Shown here piece by piece: positions 7,864 through 17,149 of a stretch of DNA of 23,143 nucleotides. The stretch spans positions 1-23,143 of the forward strand of contig DDIS01000084.1 of NCBI GenBank assembly GCA_002338615.1. The letters run 5' to 3'. The notes below the pieces were generated by a model. The model did not search any database, was not told where the DNA came from, and saw only the letters and a program-made list of their open reading frames with translations. How positions within the stretch are numbered: the first letter of the stretch is position 1; each line of letters opens with the position of its first letter. A program made the translations under genes and the position numbers. This stretch comes from Proteobacteria bacterium UBA1844 (GTDB taxonomy: Bacteria; Pseudomonadota; Gammaproteobacteria; Steroidobacterales; Woeseiaceae).

Positions 7864-9261
7864 ATGGAATCCAGGTGGCAGAACAGGCTGGTTGTGTTGC
7901 CGAGCCTGCTTGCGGCAAGTCTCGCCAACGGTAGCGACATTGCAGAGATTCCGTTCTTCAATGCACCTCCAGGGTCAGCGGCGCTCGGGGCCGGGCTGCG
8001 GTTTGGCCAAGGCCCGTATTTCGCAAGTGACAAGGACGATCAGCGCAACAACGACTTTGTTCCGCTTTACCTCTACAACGGCAAATACATTTTCTTCAGA
8101 GGCACAGCGGCTGGCATTCATCTGTTTCGCAATGACGCTTTGGAGTTCAACCTGTATTCGAGCTATCGCTTTCAGCATCTCGACCCGGATCGGCACGCAT
8201 ACTATGAGGGTCTCGATGAACGGGAGCAGACTCTGGATGCGGGCATCGAAGTCGACTTCAAGCAAAAATGGGGAGAGCTGAACTTCGACTGGGTAACCGA
8301 TACGCTAGACCGGCACAACGGTCAGGAGGTCAGTGTAACGTACCGCCAGACCGTCGATGCCGGACCTTGGTCCTTTTCTCCATTCATCAGCTGGACCTGG
8401 CAGAGCGACGATCTGAGCAACTACTATTTTGGTGTCAGCGACGCTGAAGCAACGGTAGCGCGGCCCGCCTATCTACCCGGCGCGTCGCAGTGGGTGAGCG
8501 TCGGCTTGAATACGGCCTGGCGCGCGAGCGATCGCCTGGTTTTATTCGGTAACGTAGGTATTGGCTCTGCGAACACCGCGATCGCCGACAGCCCGCTGGT
8601 TGCGAAAGCGGGTTTCTCAAGCGCGTTCGTCGGTGGTACGTACTTGTTTGGCAATACGCGACAACCGGATTACATCATTGATGAGCAGCGCTCGGGAGAG
8701 TGGTCCTGGAGGGTCAACTATGGCTACCAGGCGGATGGCAATATCGTCAGCGAGATCGACCAGGGTGACTTCGGCAAGAGTCGCATTGCGGACACCAGAA
8801 TTGCCGGATTTACTTTGAGCAAGTTGTTGAGTAACAGCGAACGGATTGATTTCCTCGGCAAGGTCGCGGTCTTTCGGCACTATGAGGAAAATGAGGACAA
8901 CGGCACTTTTTCGAGCTATGCCGCCTACATTATGGCTATGGGCAAGGGCTATTCCCCCTGGAGCGGGGACGAGGTGTTTCGCTGGGGATTTGGCTTCGGC
9001 ATGTCTTTCGCAAGACATGTACCGATTGCCGAGCAACGTAAGCAGGCAGCGAAGGATGACAACACTTCGCGCTTTCTAAACTACCTTGAAATGACACTGG
9101 ATTTTCCCCTGCGCAGAGTTACCAGGGCGCGCTGGTTGCAGCACTGCTATACCGGCCTGACGCTGGTGCATCGGTCTGGCATTTTTGGCAGTTCCGATTT
9201 TCTCCGTAATGTTTCCGGCGGTTCCGACTGGATCACCGTACACCTGGAGTGCACGCGATGA
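7864..9261 (+). CDS. MipA/OmpV-family outer-membrane barrel protein with long C-terminal extension
   Basis: This 465-residue protein has a short N-terminal signal-like segment (LVVLPSLLAASLANG). From about residue 35 to 275 it has the MipA/OmpV layout: GLRFGQGPYFASDKDD, VPLYLYNGKYIFFRGTAAG, a GLDEREQTLDAG loop and a FSPFISWTWQS strand. Typical family members have about 250 residues. Here a further region of about 190 residues follows, also made of amphipathic beta-strand-like segments, ending with VHRSGIFG and a GGSDWITVHLE strand. MipA/OmpV proteins are outer-membrane proteins, MipA being a scaffold for peptidoglycan enzymes. The role of the long form is unknown. The ATG at 7864 is chosen; an in-frame stop lies at 7843. 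The gene ends in an ATGA overlap with the SYLF gene. Confidence 0.7.
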   Translation: MESRWQNRLVVLPSLLAASLANGSDIAEIPFFNAPPGSAALGAGLRFGQGPYFASDKDDQRNNDFVPLYLYNGKYIFFRGTAAGIHLFRNDALEFNLYSSYRFQHLDPDRHAYYEGLDEREQTLDAGIEVDFKQKWGELNFDWVTDTLDRHNGQEVSVTYRQTVDAGPWSFSPFISWTWQSDDLSNYYFGVSDAEATVARPAYLPGASQWVSVGLNTAWRASDRLVLFGNVGIGSANTAIADSPLVAKAGFSSAFVGGTYLFGNTRQPDYIIDEQRSGEWSWRVNYGYQADGNIVSEIDQGDFGKSRIADTRIAGFTLSKLLSNSERIDFLGKVAVFRHYEENEDNGTFSSYAAYIMAMGKGYSPWSGDEVFRWGFGFGMSFARHVPIAEQRKQAAKDDNTSRFLNYLEMTLDFPLRRVTRARWLQHCYTGLTLVHRSGIFGSSDFLRNVSGGSDWITVHLECTR

Positions 9262-9848
9262 TGCGGTTCGTTGTAATGGTCATCGCGTTGCTGCTGACCC
9301 TGCCTGCGTCCATTCCGGTCGTCGCTGCCGGGCCGTCCGATGGCTGTAAGCTGCGGCTCCAGGCACAAGCCGCAATTGCCGGCTTTCGCGAGCAGGCGCC
9401 GCATACGGTGCCGTATTTTCAGGAGGCCTACGCGTTCGCGGTGTTTCCATCGGTGACCCGCGTCGGCCTTGGATTTGGCGGCGCCTATGGCAAAGGCATT
9501 GTCATGGAAGGTAATGAAGTCATCGGCGTGAGCAAACTCTGGCAGTTTACTTCGGGCATTCAGGCAGGCGCCCGCAATGTCAGCACGATCGTCTTTTTCA
9601 AGGACCAACAGGCTTTGCAATATTTCCAGGCGGAGAAATCGCAGTTTCTTGGCCAAGCTGCTATAGCGCTTGCAACAGTCGGCCTGAACGGCACACCTGC
9701 GTACAACGATGGCGTTGCAATCTTCACTCGCACACGCCTAGGCCTAATGCTTGAACTCACTGTGTCGGCGGCGAAATTCACCTACAGGGATATTGGTCAG
9801 GAGCCAGCTTGTGTCGGTGCCAGTGAAGATCTGGATGACGCACCGTGA
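9258..9848 (+). CDS. Secreted SYLF-domain (YSC84-like) lipid-binding protein
   Basis: This 196-residue protein has an N-terminal signal peptide (hydrophobic MVIALLLTLPASIPVVAA). A SYLF/YSC84 domain fills nearly all the rest: AYAFAVFPSVTRVGLGFGGAYGKG (here split around residues 60-83), the W-x-F-T-SGIQAGA stretch, VIFFK-like VSTIVFFKD, and a C-terminal TRTRLGLMLELTVSAAKFTY region. SYLF domains bind phosphoinositides and other lipids in eukaryotes; bacterial members are secreted, with unknown roles at the envelope. The ATG at 9258 overlaps the upstream TGA (ATGA) and has GGAG at 9246-9249. An ATG at 9261 is an alternative. Translational coupling with the MipA-family gene suggests a joint envelope function. 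Confidence 0.82.
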   Translation: MMRFVVMVIALLLTLPASIPVVAAGPSDGCKLRLQAQAAIAGFREQAPHTVPYFQEAYAFAVFPSVTRVGLGFGGAYGKGIVMEGNEVIGVSKLWQFTSGIQAGARNVSTIVFFKDQQALQYFQAEKSQFLGQAAIALATVGLNGTPAYNDGVAIFTRTRLGLMLELTVSAAKFTYRDIGQEPACVGASEDLDDAP

Positions 9849-9853
9849 GCAGG

Positions 9854-9873
9854 AGGCTGTCGGACGACAGCTT
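9854..9873. terminator. Candidate hairpin between convergent SYLF and ftsH genes
   Basis: GCTGTC (9856-9861), loop GGAC, GACAGC (9866-9871) form a perfect 6-bp stem. An A-T pair and a G-T wobble extend it outward to 8 bp. It fills most of the 35-bp gap between the convergent stops. No T tract follows on either strand, so termination is plausible but not certain. Confidence 0.45.
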
Positions 9874-9883
9874 GTCAAGGTAT

Positions 9884-11764
9884 CTATTTATTGGCGCTAT
9901 GCATTTTTTCACTTGCGGGTAGCACGGAATCGCCATCCCATGTCTGTGCTGGAGGCTCAAAGGGTTCGATATTGGGCAGTTCATCTGCGGTCAAGGTCTC
10001 CTGGGCCAGCAAACGGGCGGCGGTTGTATCGAGCAGCGATCGGTGAGTCTTCAATATGCGCGTCGCCTTTTGGTAGACGGAATCAATGAGATCACGAACC
10101 GCTTCGTCAATACGCCATGCTGTTTCCTCGCTGTAACTACGTACGGCAGACGGATATGCGTCTGGTTGTGCCAGGAACGCCGAACGCTCCGCATCGTAAG
10201 TCACCTGACCGAGCGTTTCATTCATTCCATAGCGGGTCACCATCGTCCGCGCTATGGTGGTTGCCTGGCTCAGGTCGTCTGCAGCGCCGGTCGATAGTCG
10301 GTTGAACACCAGCATCTCGGCAGCTCGCCCGCCCATTAGTACAGCCATCTTGTTTAACAACTCGTCCTCGGTCATGAGATAGCGATCCTCCGTGGGACGT
10401 TGAATGTTGTAGCCGAGGGCACCTATTCCACGCGGGATGATGGATATTTTATGGACCACATCAACGCCGGGGAGTGCCAGGCGCACCAACGCATGCCCGG
10501 TCTCATGGTAGGCGACGACCTTGCGCTCATAAGGATTGAGCAGGCGATTTCTTTTTTCAAGACCGGCTACGATTCGCTCAATAGCGTGCGTAAAGTCGTC
10601 CATTGTGACCGCATCAGCGTTGCGACGGGTCGCCAGAATGGCGGCCTCATTGACCAGATTGGCCAGATCCGCACCACTGAAGCCGGGCGTCAACGAAGCC
10701 ACCTCCTCGAGGGGCATCTGCGGATCCAGCTTAACCTTCACTATATGAACCTTCAGGATATCCAGTCGGCCCTTTTTATCGGGGCGATCCACCAGAATCT
10801 GGCGATCAAAGCGACCGGCACGCAGGAGCGCCGGGTCCAGAATTTCCGGCCGGTTGGTAGCTCCAAGCAGCACGATGCCCTGCCGGGAATCAAAACCATC
10901 AAGCTCACTTAGCAACTGATTGAGCGTCTGCTCTTTCTTGCCGTGACCCCCCATCATCGAACCGGCCCCGCGCGCGACCCCCAATGCATCAAGCTCGTCT
11001 ATAAAGATAATACACGGTGCATTTTGCCGCGCCTGATCAAACAGGTCGCGCACGCGCGCGGCGCCGACTCCGACAAACATTTCGACAAACTCGGAACCAC
11101 TTATGGAATAGAACGGCACCCCGGCCTCACCGGCCACCGCGCGTGCCAGCAAGGTTTTGCCCGTGCCCGGCGGTCCAACCAGCAACACACCTTTTGGTAC
11201 ATGTGCACCGAGCCGGCCGTAGCTGTCGGGTTCCTTGAGGAACGAGATTATCTCCTCCAGCTCTTCTTTCGCCTCGTCAACACCTGCGACATCGGCAAAC
11301 GTTACCCGCGTGTCTGTCTCGACGTAAACCTTTGCCTTGCTCTTGCCGACCGACATCAGTCCACCAATACCCTGCCTTTCGCCGATCCTGCGAATGAAGA
11401 ACAGCCAGATCCCAACAAAGAAGGCGGCGGGCAAAACCCAGGACAGAAGTTGCGCCAACCACGTACTCTTTATGACGCCGGAGAATTCAACATCGTGAGC
11501 AGCCAGGTCTTTGGCAAAATCGGGGTCAATACGGATGGCGTCTATATAACTGTGGCCATCGCTTGCCGGATCCTTTAGCTTGCCCCGGACATGCGTGTCG
11601 GAAACTGCGACCTCCTGTAACTTTCCGCCCGACAACAATGACTTGAATTCACTGTAGGGCACCGTCTTAACCTGCCGCTGTCCTTCCCACCAACTCTGTG
11701 CCAGGAAGACCATCGACACCGCCAGCACGACGTACCAGATGTTGATATGTGTTTTCTTATCCAT
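9884..11764 (-). CDS. ftsH: FtsH-type membrane-anchored AAA+ zinc metalloprotease
   Basis: This 626-residue hexameric protease degrades membrane and some cytoplasmic proteins using ATP. It has the full FtsH plan: a first membrane segment (residues 9-23), a periplasmic domain (about 30-102), and a second membrane segment (103-125). The AAA+ module carries Walker A GPPGTGKT (197-204), the pore loop MFVGVGA (229-235), Walker B IIFIDELDALG (252-262) and the second region of homology (NRPEILDPALLRAGRFDR). The zinc motif HETGH is at 420-424 and the third ligand is in GAADD (probably Asp497). All catalytic residues are present. Walker B has DELDALG where housekeeping FtsH usually has DEIDAVG, and no rrmJ, folP or glmM lies nearby. 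It is therefore probably an accessory paralog, as found in stress-tolerance loci. It follows lon after 164 bp. It ends in TAG. Confidence 0.93.
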   Translation of the reverse strand: MDKKTHINIWYVVLAVSMVFLAQSWWEGQRQVKTVPYSEFKSLLSGGKLQEVAVSDTHVRGKLKDPASDGHSYIDAIRIDPDFAKDLAAHDVEFSGVIKSTWLAQLLSWVLPAAFFVGIWLFFIRRIGERQGIGGLMSVGKSKAKVYVETDTRVTFADVAGVDEAKEELEEIISFLKEPDSYGRLGAHVPKGVLLVGPPGTGKTLLARAVAGEAGVPFYSISGSEFVEMFVGVGAARVRDLFDQARQNAPCIIFIDELDALGVARGAGSMMGGHGKKEQTLNQLLSELDGFDSRQGIVLLGATNRPEILDPALLRAGRFDRQILVDRPDKKGRLDILKVHIVKVKLDPQMPLEEVASLTPGFSGADLANLVNEAAILATRRNADAVTMDDFTHAIERIVAGLEKRNRLLNPYERKVVAYHETGHALVRLALPGVDVVHKISIIPRGIGALGYNIQRPTEDRYLMTEDELLNKMAVLMGGRAAEMLVFNRLSTGAADDLSQATTIARTMVTRYGMNETLGQVTYDAERSAFLAQPDAYPSAVRSYSEETAWRIDEAVRDLIDSVYQKATRILKTHRSLLDTTAARLLAQETLTADELPNIEPFEPPAQTWDGDSVLPASEKMHSANK

Positions 11765-11786
11765 GCAGGTCCCGGGTCATTCCACT

Positions 11787-11851
11787 TGTCACAAATTACC
11801 TTCCGTTGATCGATGTGACAGCCAGATCGCTGGAGTGCGGGCTCGATCTGG
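11787..11851. repeat. Inverted repeats in the lon-ftsH intergenic gap
   Basis: Two perfect inverted repeats occupy the 164-bp gap between the lon stop and the ftsH start. TGTCACA (11787-11793) pairs with TGTGACA (11814-11820). CCAGATCG (11822-11829) pairs with CGATCTGG (11844-11851), with a 14-nt loop. The first lies 23-56 bp upstream of ftsH and could be an operator. The second could be a hairpin separating or tuning the two cistrons. Confidence 0.4.
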
Positions 11852-11928
11852 AACCACGGGCCAAGAGGCACGCAACAATGCTATTCGCGCTTGCACGAGT
11901 GCATGATCAGGAGCACGGGCCATACAGC

Positions 11929-14310
11929 CTAAGCTGTCGCCGCCTCAGACTCGGCTTTTGCTGGCTCGAACGCAGCCAGCAGCGCATCGTCAACAGTCTT
12001 TAGCCAGATGAAAGTCAGCGCCGATCGGGTCGACTCCGGAATTTCCTCGAAGTCCTTGCGATTGCGATCCGGCAGCAGCACGGTACGGATGCCGGCGCGG
12101 TGCGCGGCGATGACTTTTTCCTTGATACCTCCCACAGGAAGTACCTGGCCGCGCAGACTGATTTCACCCGTCATTGCGACATCGTGGTGCACAACACGAT
12201 TCGTAACCATCGAAGCAAGGGATACGAACATTGCGACGCCGGCACTCGGCCCATCCTTGGGGATCGCACCGGCGGGAACGTGCAAATGGATATCGCCGGA
12301 GCTGAACCGATCCGCATCGAGTTGCAAAGATGTCGCGCGACTTTTCAGCAAGGTCAGCGCCGCCTGGGCACTCTCTTTCATCACGTCGCCGAGCTGACCG
12401 GTAAGCGTGATTTTGCCGCTACCCGGCGTCATGGTCGACTCCACGAAAAGAATGTCGCCCCCAACAGGCGTCCAGGCGAGCCCGGTCGCAACGCCGGGTA
12501 CGCTGGTACGCAATGCCACTTCGTCTTCGAATCGCGGTGCGCCAAGAATCTCTTCGACATCCGCCGTATCAATGCGGACTTTGTCGAGTTTGCCCTCGGC
12601 GAAGCCAACTGCGACATGCCGCAGCAATGCGCCGATCTGCTTTTCCAGCGTTCGGCAGCCTGCCTCGCGCGTGTAGCTGCTGATCACATGCTCCAGTGCC
12701 GCGTCGGTAATTTCTGCCTGGTCCTCGCTGATACCGTTTTCCCTGATCTGCCGCTGCACGAGATAGCGTTTCGCGATTTGTAACTTTTCCTCGATGGTGT
12801 AGCCACTCAGCTCGATGATTTCCATTCGGTCCAGCAGCGGCGCAGGAATCGTGTCCAGTCGATTCGCCGTCGTGATAAACAATACCTTGCTCAGATCGAA
12901 CGGCACGGCAAGGTAGTTGTCCTCGAAGGTCGAGTTTTGCTCCGGGTCCAGTACTTCCAGTAAAGCCGACGACGGATCGCCATGAAACCCGGCACCGAGC
13001 TTGTCAATTTCATCGAGCATGAAAACAGGGTTCCGTGATCCCGCTTTCTTGATCGCCTGGATAATCTTCCCGGGCAAGGCACCAATATAGGTACGCCTGT
13101 GTCCTCGGATCTCTGCCTCGTCGTGCAATCCACCCAGGCTGATACGTACAAAACGCAGCCCGATTGCGCGCGCAATACTCTGTCCAAGCGAGGTCTTGCC
13201 GACGCCGGGCGGGCCGGCAAAACACAGTATCGGGCTGCGCCCTTCGGGGGCGAGTTTGCGCACCGCCAGATACTCGATGATACGTTTCTTGATTTTCGTG
13301 AGGCCATAATGGTCCTCGTCCAGAATCTCGCGCGCGCGACTGATATCGATGTTTTCGTTGTCGACCAAAGACCAGGGCAGCTCGGTGAGCAAGTCGACGT
13401 ATGTTCGCAGCATGGAATACTCGGCGGATTGGCTCGGCATGCGTCGAAGCCGATCCAGTTCCTTCCGCGCGTGCGCATCGACATCCTCCGACATGCCTGC
13501 CGCCGTGATCGCCGCCTCGAGCGCCTCGAACTCAGCCGCTTCTTCGCCATTTTCGCCGAGCTGTTCCTGAATCGTGCGCATCTGTTCACGCAACACCGCC
13601 TCGCGCTGCCGCGAATCGATCGATTCACGGGTCTTCGATTCGATTTCCTGCGATAGCTCGATGATCTCGAGTTGTTTCGCCATTTTCGAAATGACGGTGT
13701 CCAGCCTCCTCTTGACATCAGTCGTCTCAAGAATTTCCTGCCGTTCGGCAACCGAAAAGTCGAGAAAGCTGGCTAACAAATCACCCAGAGCGCCAGGCGA
13801 TTCCAGGGACTGGATAGCGCCCGCCAGTTCGGCTGGCACCATTGGCAGAATGGCGATAGCCCGTGCGGCCTGCTGCTTCAGAACAAGTGCCTGCGCCTTG
13901 ACCTCGTCAGCATCGTCGTTCGTCTCCTCCGGAACCTCGATTCTCGCCACGAGGAACGGAAAGCCCGACATGAACTCTTTTACCCGAAAGCGTGCTTCGC
14001 CCTGACACACCAGGTGATGGTTCGACGTCGAGTCAGTGACGTAGCGCAGGATGCTGGCGCTGGTGCCAACGGAATACAGATCTTCCGGCTTCGGGTCTTC
14101 AAGCTCTGCGTCTTTTTGCAGCAGGAAGCCGAGACGGCCGTTGCCAGCGGCGGCGCCCTGAGCGGCCGCGACGGATGCTTTTCGCGCAATAGCGACCGGC
14201 GAGATGATTCCGGGGAACATCACCATGTTACGAACCGGAACAATAATCAGCGCGTCGTCGGGCAACGAAAGTGCGGGTGAGTCCGCGGTGTCGGTGACCA
14301 GATCATTCAT
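11929..14310 (-). CDS. lon: ATP-dependent serine protease Lon
   Basis: This 793-residue cytoplasmic protease unfolds and degrades damaged and regulatory proteins. The N-terminal LON substrate domain covers about residues 20-205 (IIVPVRNMVMFPG), followed by a coiled-coil-like helical region. The AAA+ module has Walker A GPPGVGKT (366-373), Walker B FMLDEIDKLG (430-439) and sensor TTANRLDTIP. The C-terminal protease domain has the catalytic serine in KDGPSAG (Ser689) and the catalytic lysine 43 residues later (Lys732, in GGIKEK), the same spacing as in E. coli Lon. All key residues are intact. The ATG overlaps the TGA of the preceding Hsp20 gene (ATGA), so the two are translationally coupled. 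Flanking clpX or hupB genes, common next to housekeeping lon, are absent, so it is probably a second, stress-island Lon. It ends in TAG. Confidence 0.95.
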   Translation of the reverse strand: MNDLVTDTADSPALSLPDDALIIVPVRNMVMFPGIISPVAIARKASVAAAQGAAAGNGRLGFLLQKDAELEDPKPEDLYSVGTSASILRYVTDSTSNHHLVCQGEARFRVKEFMSGFPFLVARIEVPEETNDDADEVKAQALVLKQQAARAIAILPMVPAELAGAIQSLESPGALGDLLASFLDFSVAERQEILETTDVKRRLDTVISKMAKQLEIIELSQEIESKTRESIDSRQREAVLREQMRTIQEQLGENGEEAAEFEALEAAITAAGMSEDVDAHARKELDRLRRMPSQSAEYSMLRTYVDLLTELPWSLVDNENIDISRAREILDEDHYGLTKIKKRIIEYLAVRKLAPEGRSPILCFAGPPGVGKTSLGQSIARAIGLRFVRISLGGLHDEAEIRGHRRTYIGALPGKIIQAIKKAGSRNPVFMLDEIDKLGAGFHGDPSSALLEVLDPEQNSTFEDNYLAVPFDLSKVLFITTANRLDTIPAPLLDRMEIIELSGYTIEEKLQIAKRYLVQRQIRENGISEDQAEITDAALEHVISSYTREAGCRTLEKQIGALLRHVAVGFAEGKLDKVRIDTADVEEILGAPRFEDEVALRTSVPGVATGLAWTPVGGDILFVESTMTPGSGKITLTGQLGDVMKESAQAALTLLKSRATSLQLDADRFSSGDIHLHVPAGAIPKDGPSAGVAMFVSLASMVTNRVVHHDVAMTGEISLRGQVLPVGGIKEKVIAAHRAGIRTVLLPDRNRKDFEEIPESTRSALTFIWLKTVDDALLAAFEPAKAESEAATA

Positions 14311-14744
14311 AGTCGATGCATTCTCAAATTCATGGAGCTATCCATCGTGCGGCGCAAATGAATGTCGAGACAGCCTCGCGTGTAGTTAAAACCCTCGAGT
14401 TCGAATCGACCTTCTGGAAGTGCGATGACGCGCTCGATGCGCCCGTAAGGAATTTCCAGTCGATGGATGACGGAACCCCGGAGCCCTGCGGGAAACGCCC
14501 TGCGACCGGAGAGGCGCAATCCATTGCGCTCAAGCTGCACTTCGAAGGCGCTGTCATCCGCATCGGGAATGGCCGCGCGCACCAGTAAACCGCGCTCAGA
14601 CTCGAACAGATCGACGGGTGGTTGCCACGCGGGCCCCCGTCCGACGCGCTCAAACCTGAAGAACTGCCGGTGCATGCGCTCTGCCCGATCGAGTGCATCG
14701 CAGGCCTGCAGCCACATCGAATCAATAAAATCTCTTGATTTCAC
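14307..14744 (-). CDS. Divergent Hsp20-like small heat-shock protein coupled to lon
   Basis: This 145-residue protein has an alpha-crystallin-like domain at about residues 40-132. The domain shows PPVDLFESERGLLVRAAIPDAD near its start, the IHRLEIPYGRIERVIALPEG strands and a final CLDIHLRR strand. It departs from the canonical type: ELPG is AIPD, the G-I/V-L signature is GCL, and the C-terminal I-x-I/V anchoring motif is not seen. Its N-terminal helix is rich in charged residues (ALDRAERMHRQFFRFERV). The start is a GTG directly abutting the phosphoketolase stop (TAAGTG); an ATG at 14717 is an alternative. Its stop overlaps the lon start. A role in presenting damaged proteins to Lon is an inference from this stitching. 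Confidence 0.82.
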   Translation of the reverse strand: MKSRDFIDSMWLQACDALDRAERMHRQFFRFERVGRGPAWQPPVDLFESERGLLVRAAIPDADDSAFEVQLERNGLRLSGRRAFPAGLRGSVIHRLEIPYGRIERVIALPEGRFELEGFNYTRGCLDIHLRRTMDSSMNLRMHRL

Positions 14745-17120
14745 TTACGCGTCATCACTATGCCACCGCCAGTCACGAATCTCCGGCATATCCTCGCCAT
14801 GTTCGTAAATATATTGTTTGTGCTCGATCAACTTGTCGCGCATCGCCTGTTTCGCATAAGCGGCTTTGGACCCGAGGGTTGCCACACGGTCGATGACGTC
14901 GCTGACCAGGTCAAATCGGTCAATGTTATTGAGTACAGCCATGTCAAACGGTGTAGTGGTCGTACCCTCCTCCTTGTAACCGCGTACGTGCAGGTTGTCG
15001 TGATTGGTTCGCCGATACGTAAGGCGATGGATCAACCAGGGATAGCCATGGTAGGCGAATATGATTGGCTTGTCGCGAGTGAAAATCGTATCGAAATCCC
15101 GGTCGGAAAAGCCATGCGGGTGTTCCGATTCCGGCTGCAGGGCCATCAGGTCGACAACGTTGACAACGCGGACCTTGAGTTCGGGAAACATGTCCCGCAG
15201 GATTGACACGGCAGCCAGGGTTTCCAGCGTGGGAACATCCCCGGCGCACGCCATCACGACATCCGGCTCACCGCCCCGGTCACTACTCGCCCATTCCCAG
15301 ATGCCGATACCAGCCGCACAGTGCTTGATGGCGGCATCCATATCGAGATATTGCGGCTGCTTTTGTTTGCCAGCGACGATGACATTGATGAAGTCACGCG
15401 AGCGCAAACACCAATCCGCGACACACAGCAAAGTGTTGGCATCCGGCGGCAGGAACACGCGGATGATGTCGGCTTTCTTGTTGACGACATGATCGATGAA
15501 GCCCGGATCCTGATGGCTGAAGCCGTTGTGGTCCTGTCGCCAGACGTGCGAGGTCAACAGGTAGTTCAGTGATGGAATTGGCCGCCGCCACGAGATCTCA
15601 CGGCTCACTTTGATCCATTTGGCGTGCTGATTAAACATCGAACCGACGATGTGGATAAAAGCTTCGTAACAGGAAAAGAATCCATGTCGCCCGGTGAGTA
15701 GGTAACCTTCCAGCCAGCCCTGGCAGAGGTGTTCCGAGAGCACCTCCATGACCCGACCGTCGGGTGACAAGTGTTCATCGACATCTTCGAATGGACCCGT
15801 GAATGTCTTGCCGGTCACTTCGTAAAGCGCCTCGAGCCGGTTGGACGCATTCTCATCCGGGCCGAACACCCGGAAGTTTTTCGCCTCGGCATTGCGTGCC
15901 ATGACATCGCGAAGCAGCTTGCCCAGTGTCCGTGTCGCCTCGGCGGTCACCGTGCCCGGCTGCGGCACCGCCACAGCGTGTTCGCGAAAGTCCGGCATGC
16001 GTAACTTTTTCATCAGCAAGCCACCGTTGCCGTGCGGATTGGCCCCCATTCGCCTGTTGCCACCGGGTGCCAACGCGCGGATCTTTGGCATTGGCCTCCC
16101 TGCCTCATCAAACAATTCCCGCGGCCGGTAGCTCTGCAGCCATTCCTCGAGTTGACGCAGGTGTTCGGGCGATTCACGCAGCGATGCGATTGGCACCTGG
16201 TGAGAGCGCCAGGTGCCCTCGATCTGCAAGCCGTCCACTTCCCTCGGACCCGTCCAACCTTTCGGACTGCGAAGAATGATCATTGGCCAGCGCGGCCAGC
16301 GCGAAAACCCGTTTGCCCGTGCGTCTGCCTGAATACTTTTTATCTTGTCGAGCGCTGCATCCAGCGTATCGGCCATGAGTGGATGCATCCGCTCCGGATC
16401 CTGCCCCTCAACAAATAGCGGTTCGTAGCCATAGCCATGAAACAGTTCGCGCAGTTCGTCATCCTGCAGGCGCGCCAGCAAGGCAGGGTTTGCGATTTTC
16501 CAGCCATTGAGGTGCAGAATCGGCAAGACCGCACCGTCGCTTGCCGGGTTCAGGAATTTGTTCGAATGCCAGCTCGCCGCCAGTGGGCCAGTTTCGGCTT
16601 CGCCGTCGCCGACCACACACGCGACAATCAGGTCCGGATTGTCAAAGGCAGCACCAAACGCATGCGCCAGTGAGTAACCGAGCTCGCCTCCTTCATTTAT
16701 CGAGCCCGGCGTTTCCGGCGCACAGTGGCTCGGTATGCCGCCCGGAAAGGAGAATTGCTTGAAGAGCCTGCGCATGCCGGTACTATCCAGTGAGACCTCC
16801 GGATAGTGTTCGCTGTACGTTCCTTCGAGCCAGGTGTTGGCTACCAGCGCGGGCCCGCCGTGTCCGGGCCCGGTCACATACAGCACGTCAATATCGCGCT
16901 CAATAATCGTGCGATTCAAGTGCGCATACACAAAGTTCAGACCCGGTGTCGTACCCCAATGGCCCAGTAGCCGGGGCTTGATGTGGTCAAGATGCAGGGG
17001 CACTTCAAGCAGCGGATTGGCCATGAGGTAGATCTGGCCAACCGACAGGTAATTTGCAGCCCGCCACCATGCGTCAATCTGCTCGTGAGTTATCGTTGTT
17101 TGCTCAGCGCTATCGCTCAT
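14745..17120 (-). CDS. xfp: Phosphoketolase (xylulose-5-phosphate/fructose-6-phosphate)
   Basis: This 791-residue TPP enzyme is close to the full family length of about 790-830. It splits xylulose 5-phosphate or fructose 6-phosphate with phosphate into acetyl phosphate plus glyceraldehyde 3-phosphate or erythrose 4-phosphate. Both family signatures are present: EGGELGY (143-149) and a GDGEAETGP stretch from 171 that binds Mg-[11 protein letters not shown] (83-90), [10 protein letters not shown] and the C-terminal TTTTPFDM stretch also match. Which substrate is preferred cannot be read. No acetate kinase or phosphotransacetylase is adjacent. It heads a stitched operon: its TAA directly precedes the GTG of the Hsp20 gene. 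The ATG start is unambiguous but has a weak ribosome site. A 15-bp palindrome lies 30 bp upstream. Confidence 0.95.
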   Translation of the reverse strand: MSDSAEQTTITHEQIDAWWRAANYLSVGQIYLMANPLLEVPLHLDHIKPRLLGHWGTTPGLNFVYAHLNRTIIERDIDVLYVTGPGHGGPALVANTWLEGTYSEHYPEVSLDSTGMRRLFKQFSFPGGIPSHCAPETPGSINEGGELGYSLAHAFGAAFDNPDLIVACVVGDGEAETGPLAASWHSNKFLNPASDGAVLPILHLNGWKIANPALLARLQDDELRELFHGYGYEPLFVEGQDPERMHPLMADTLDAALDKIKSIQADARANGFSRWPRWPMIILRSPKGWTGPREVDGLQIEGTWRSHQVPIASLRESPEHLRQLEEWLQSYRPRELFDEAGRPMPKIRALAPGGNRRMGANPHGNGGLLMKKLRMPDFREHAVAVPQPGTVTAEATRTLGKLLRDVMARNAEAKNFRVFGPDENASNRLEALYEVTGKTFTGPFEDVDEHLSPDGRVMEVLSEHLCQGWLEGYLLTGRHGFFSCYEAFIHIVGSMFNQHAKWIKVSREISWRRPIPSLNYLLTSHVWRQDHNGFSHQDPGFIDHVVNKKADIIRVFLPPDANTLLCVADWCLRSRDFINVIVAGKQKQPQYLDMDAAIKHCAAGIGIWEWASSDRGGEPDVVMACAGDVPTLETLAAVSILRDMFPELKVRVVNVVDLMALQPESEHPHGFSDRDFDTIFTRDKPIIFAYHGYPWLIHRLTYRRTNHDNLHVRGYKEEGTTTTPFDMAVLNNIDRFDLVSDVIDRVATLGSKAAYAKQAMRDKLIEHKQYIYEHGEDMPEIRDWRWHSDDA

Positions 17121-17149
17121 AATGTCGGTGCGTTCAACTGATCACGATT

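Noticed and set aside
10943..11578. 211-codon plus-strand frame
   Set aside because: It is antisense to ftsH, which has all catalytic motifs intact.
12891..13751. 286-codon Arg/Ser-rich minus-strand frame
   Set aside because: It is an alternative frame within lon; composition is typical of a shifted high-GC gene.
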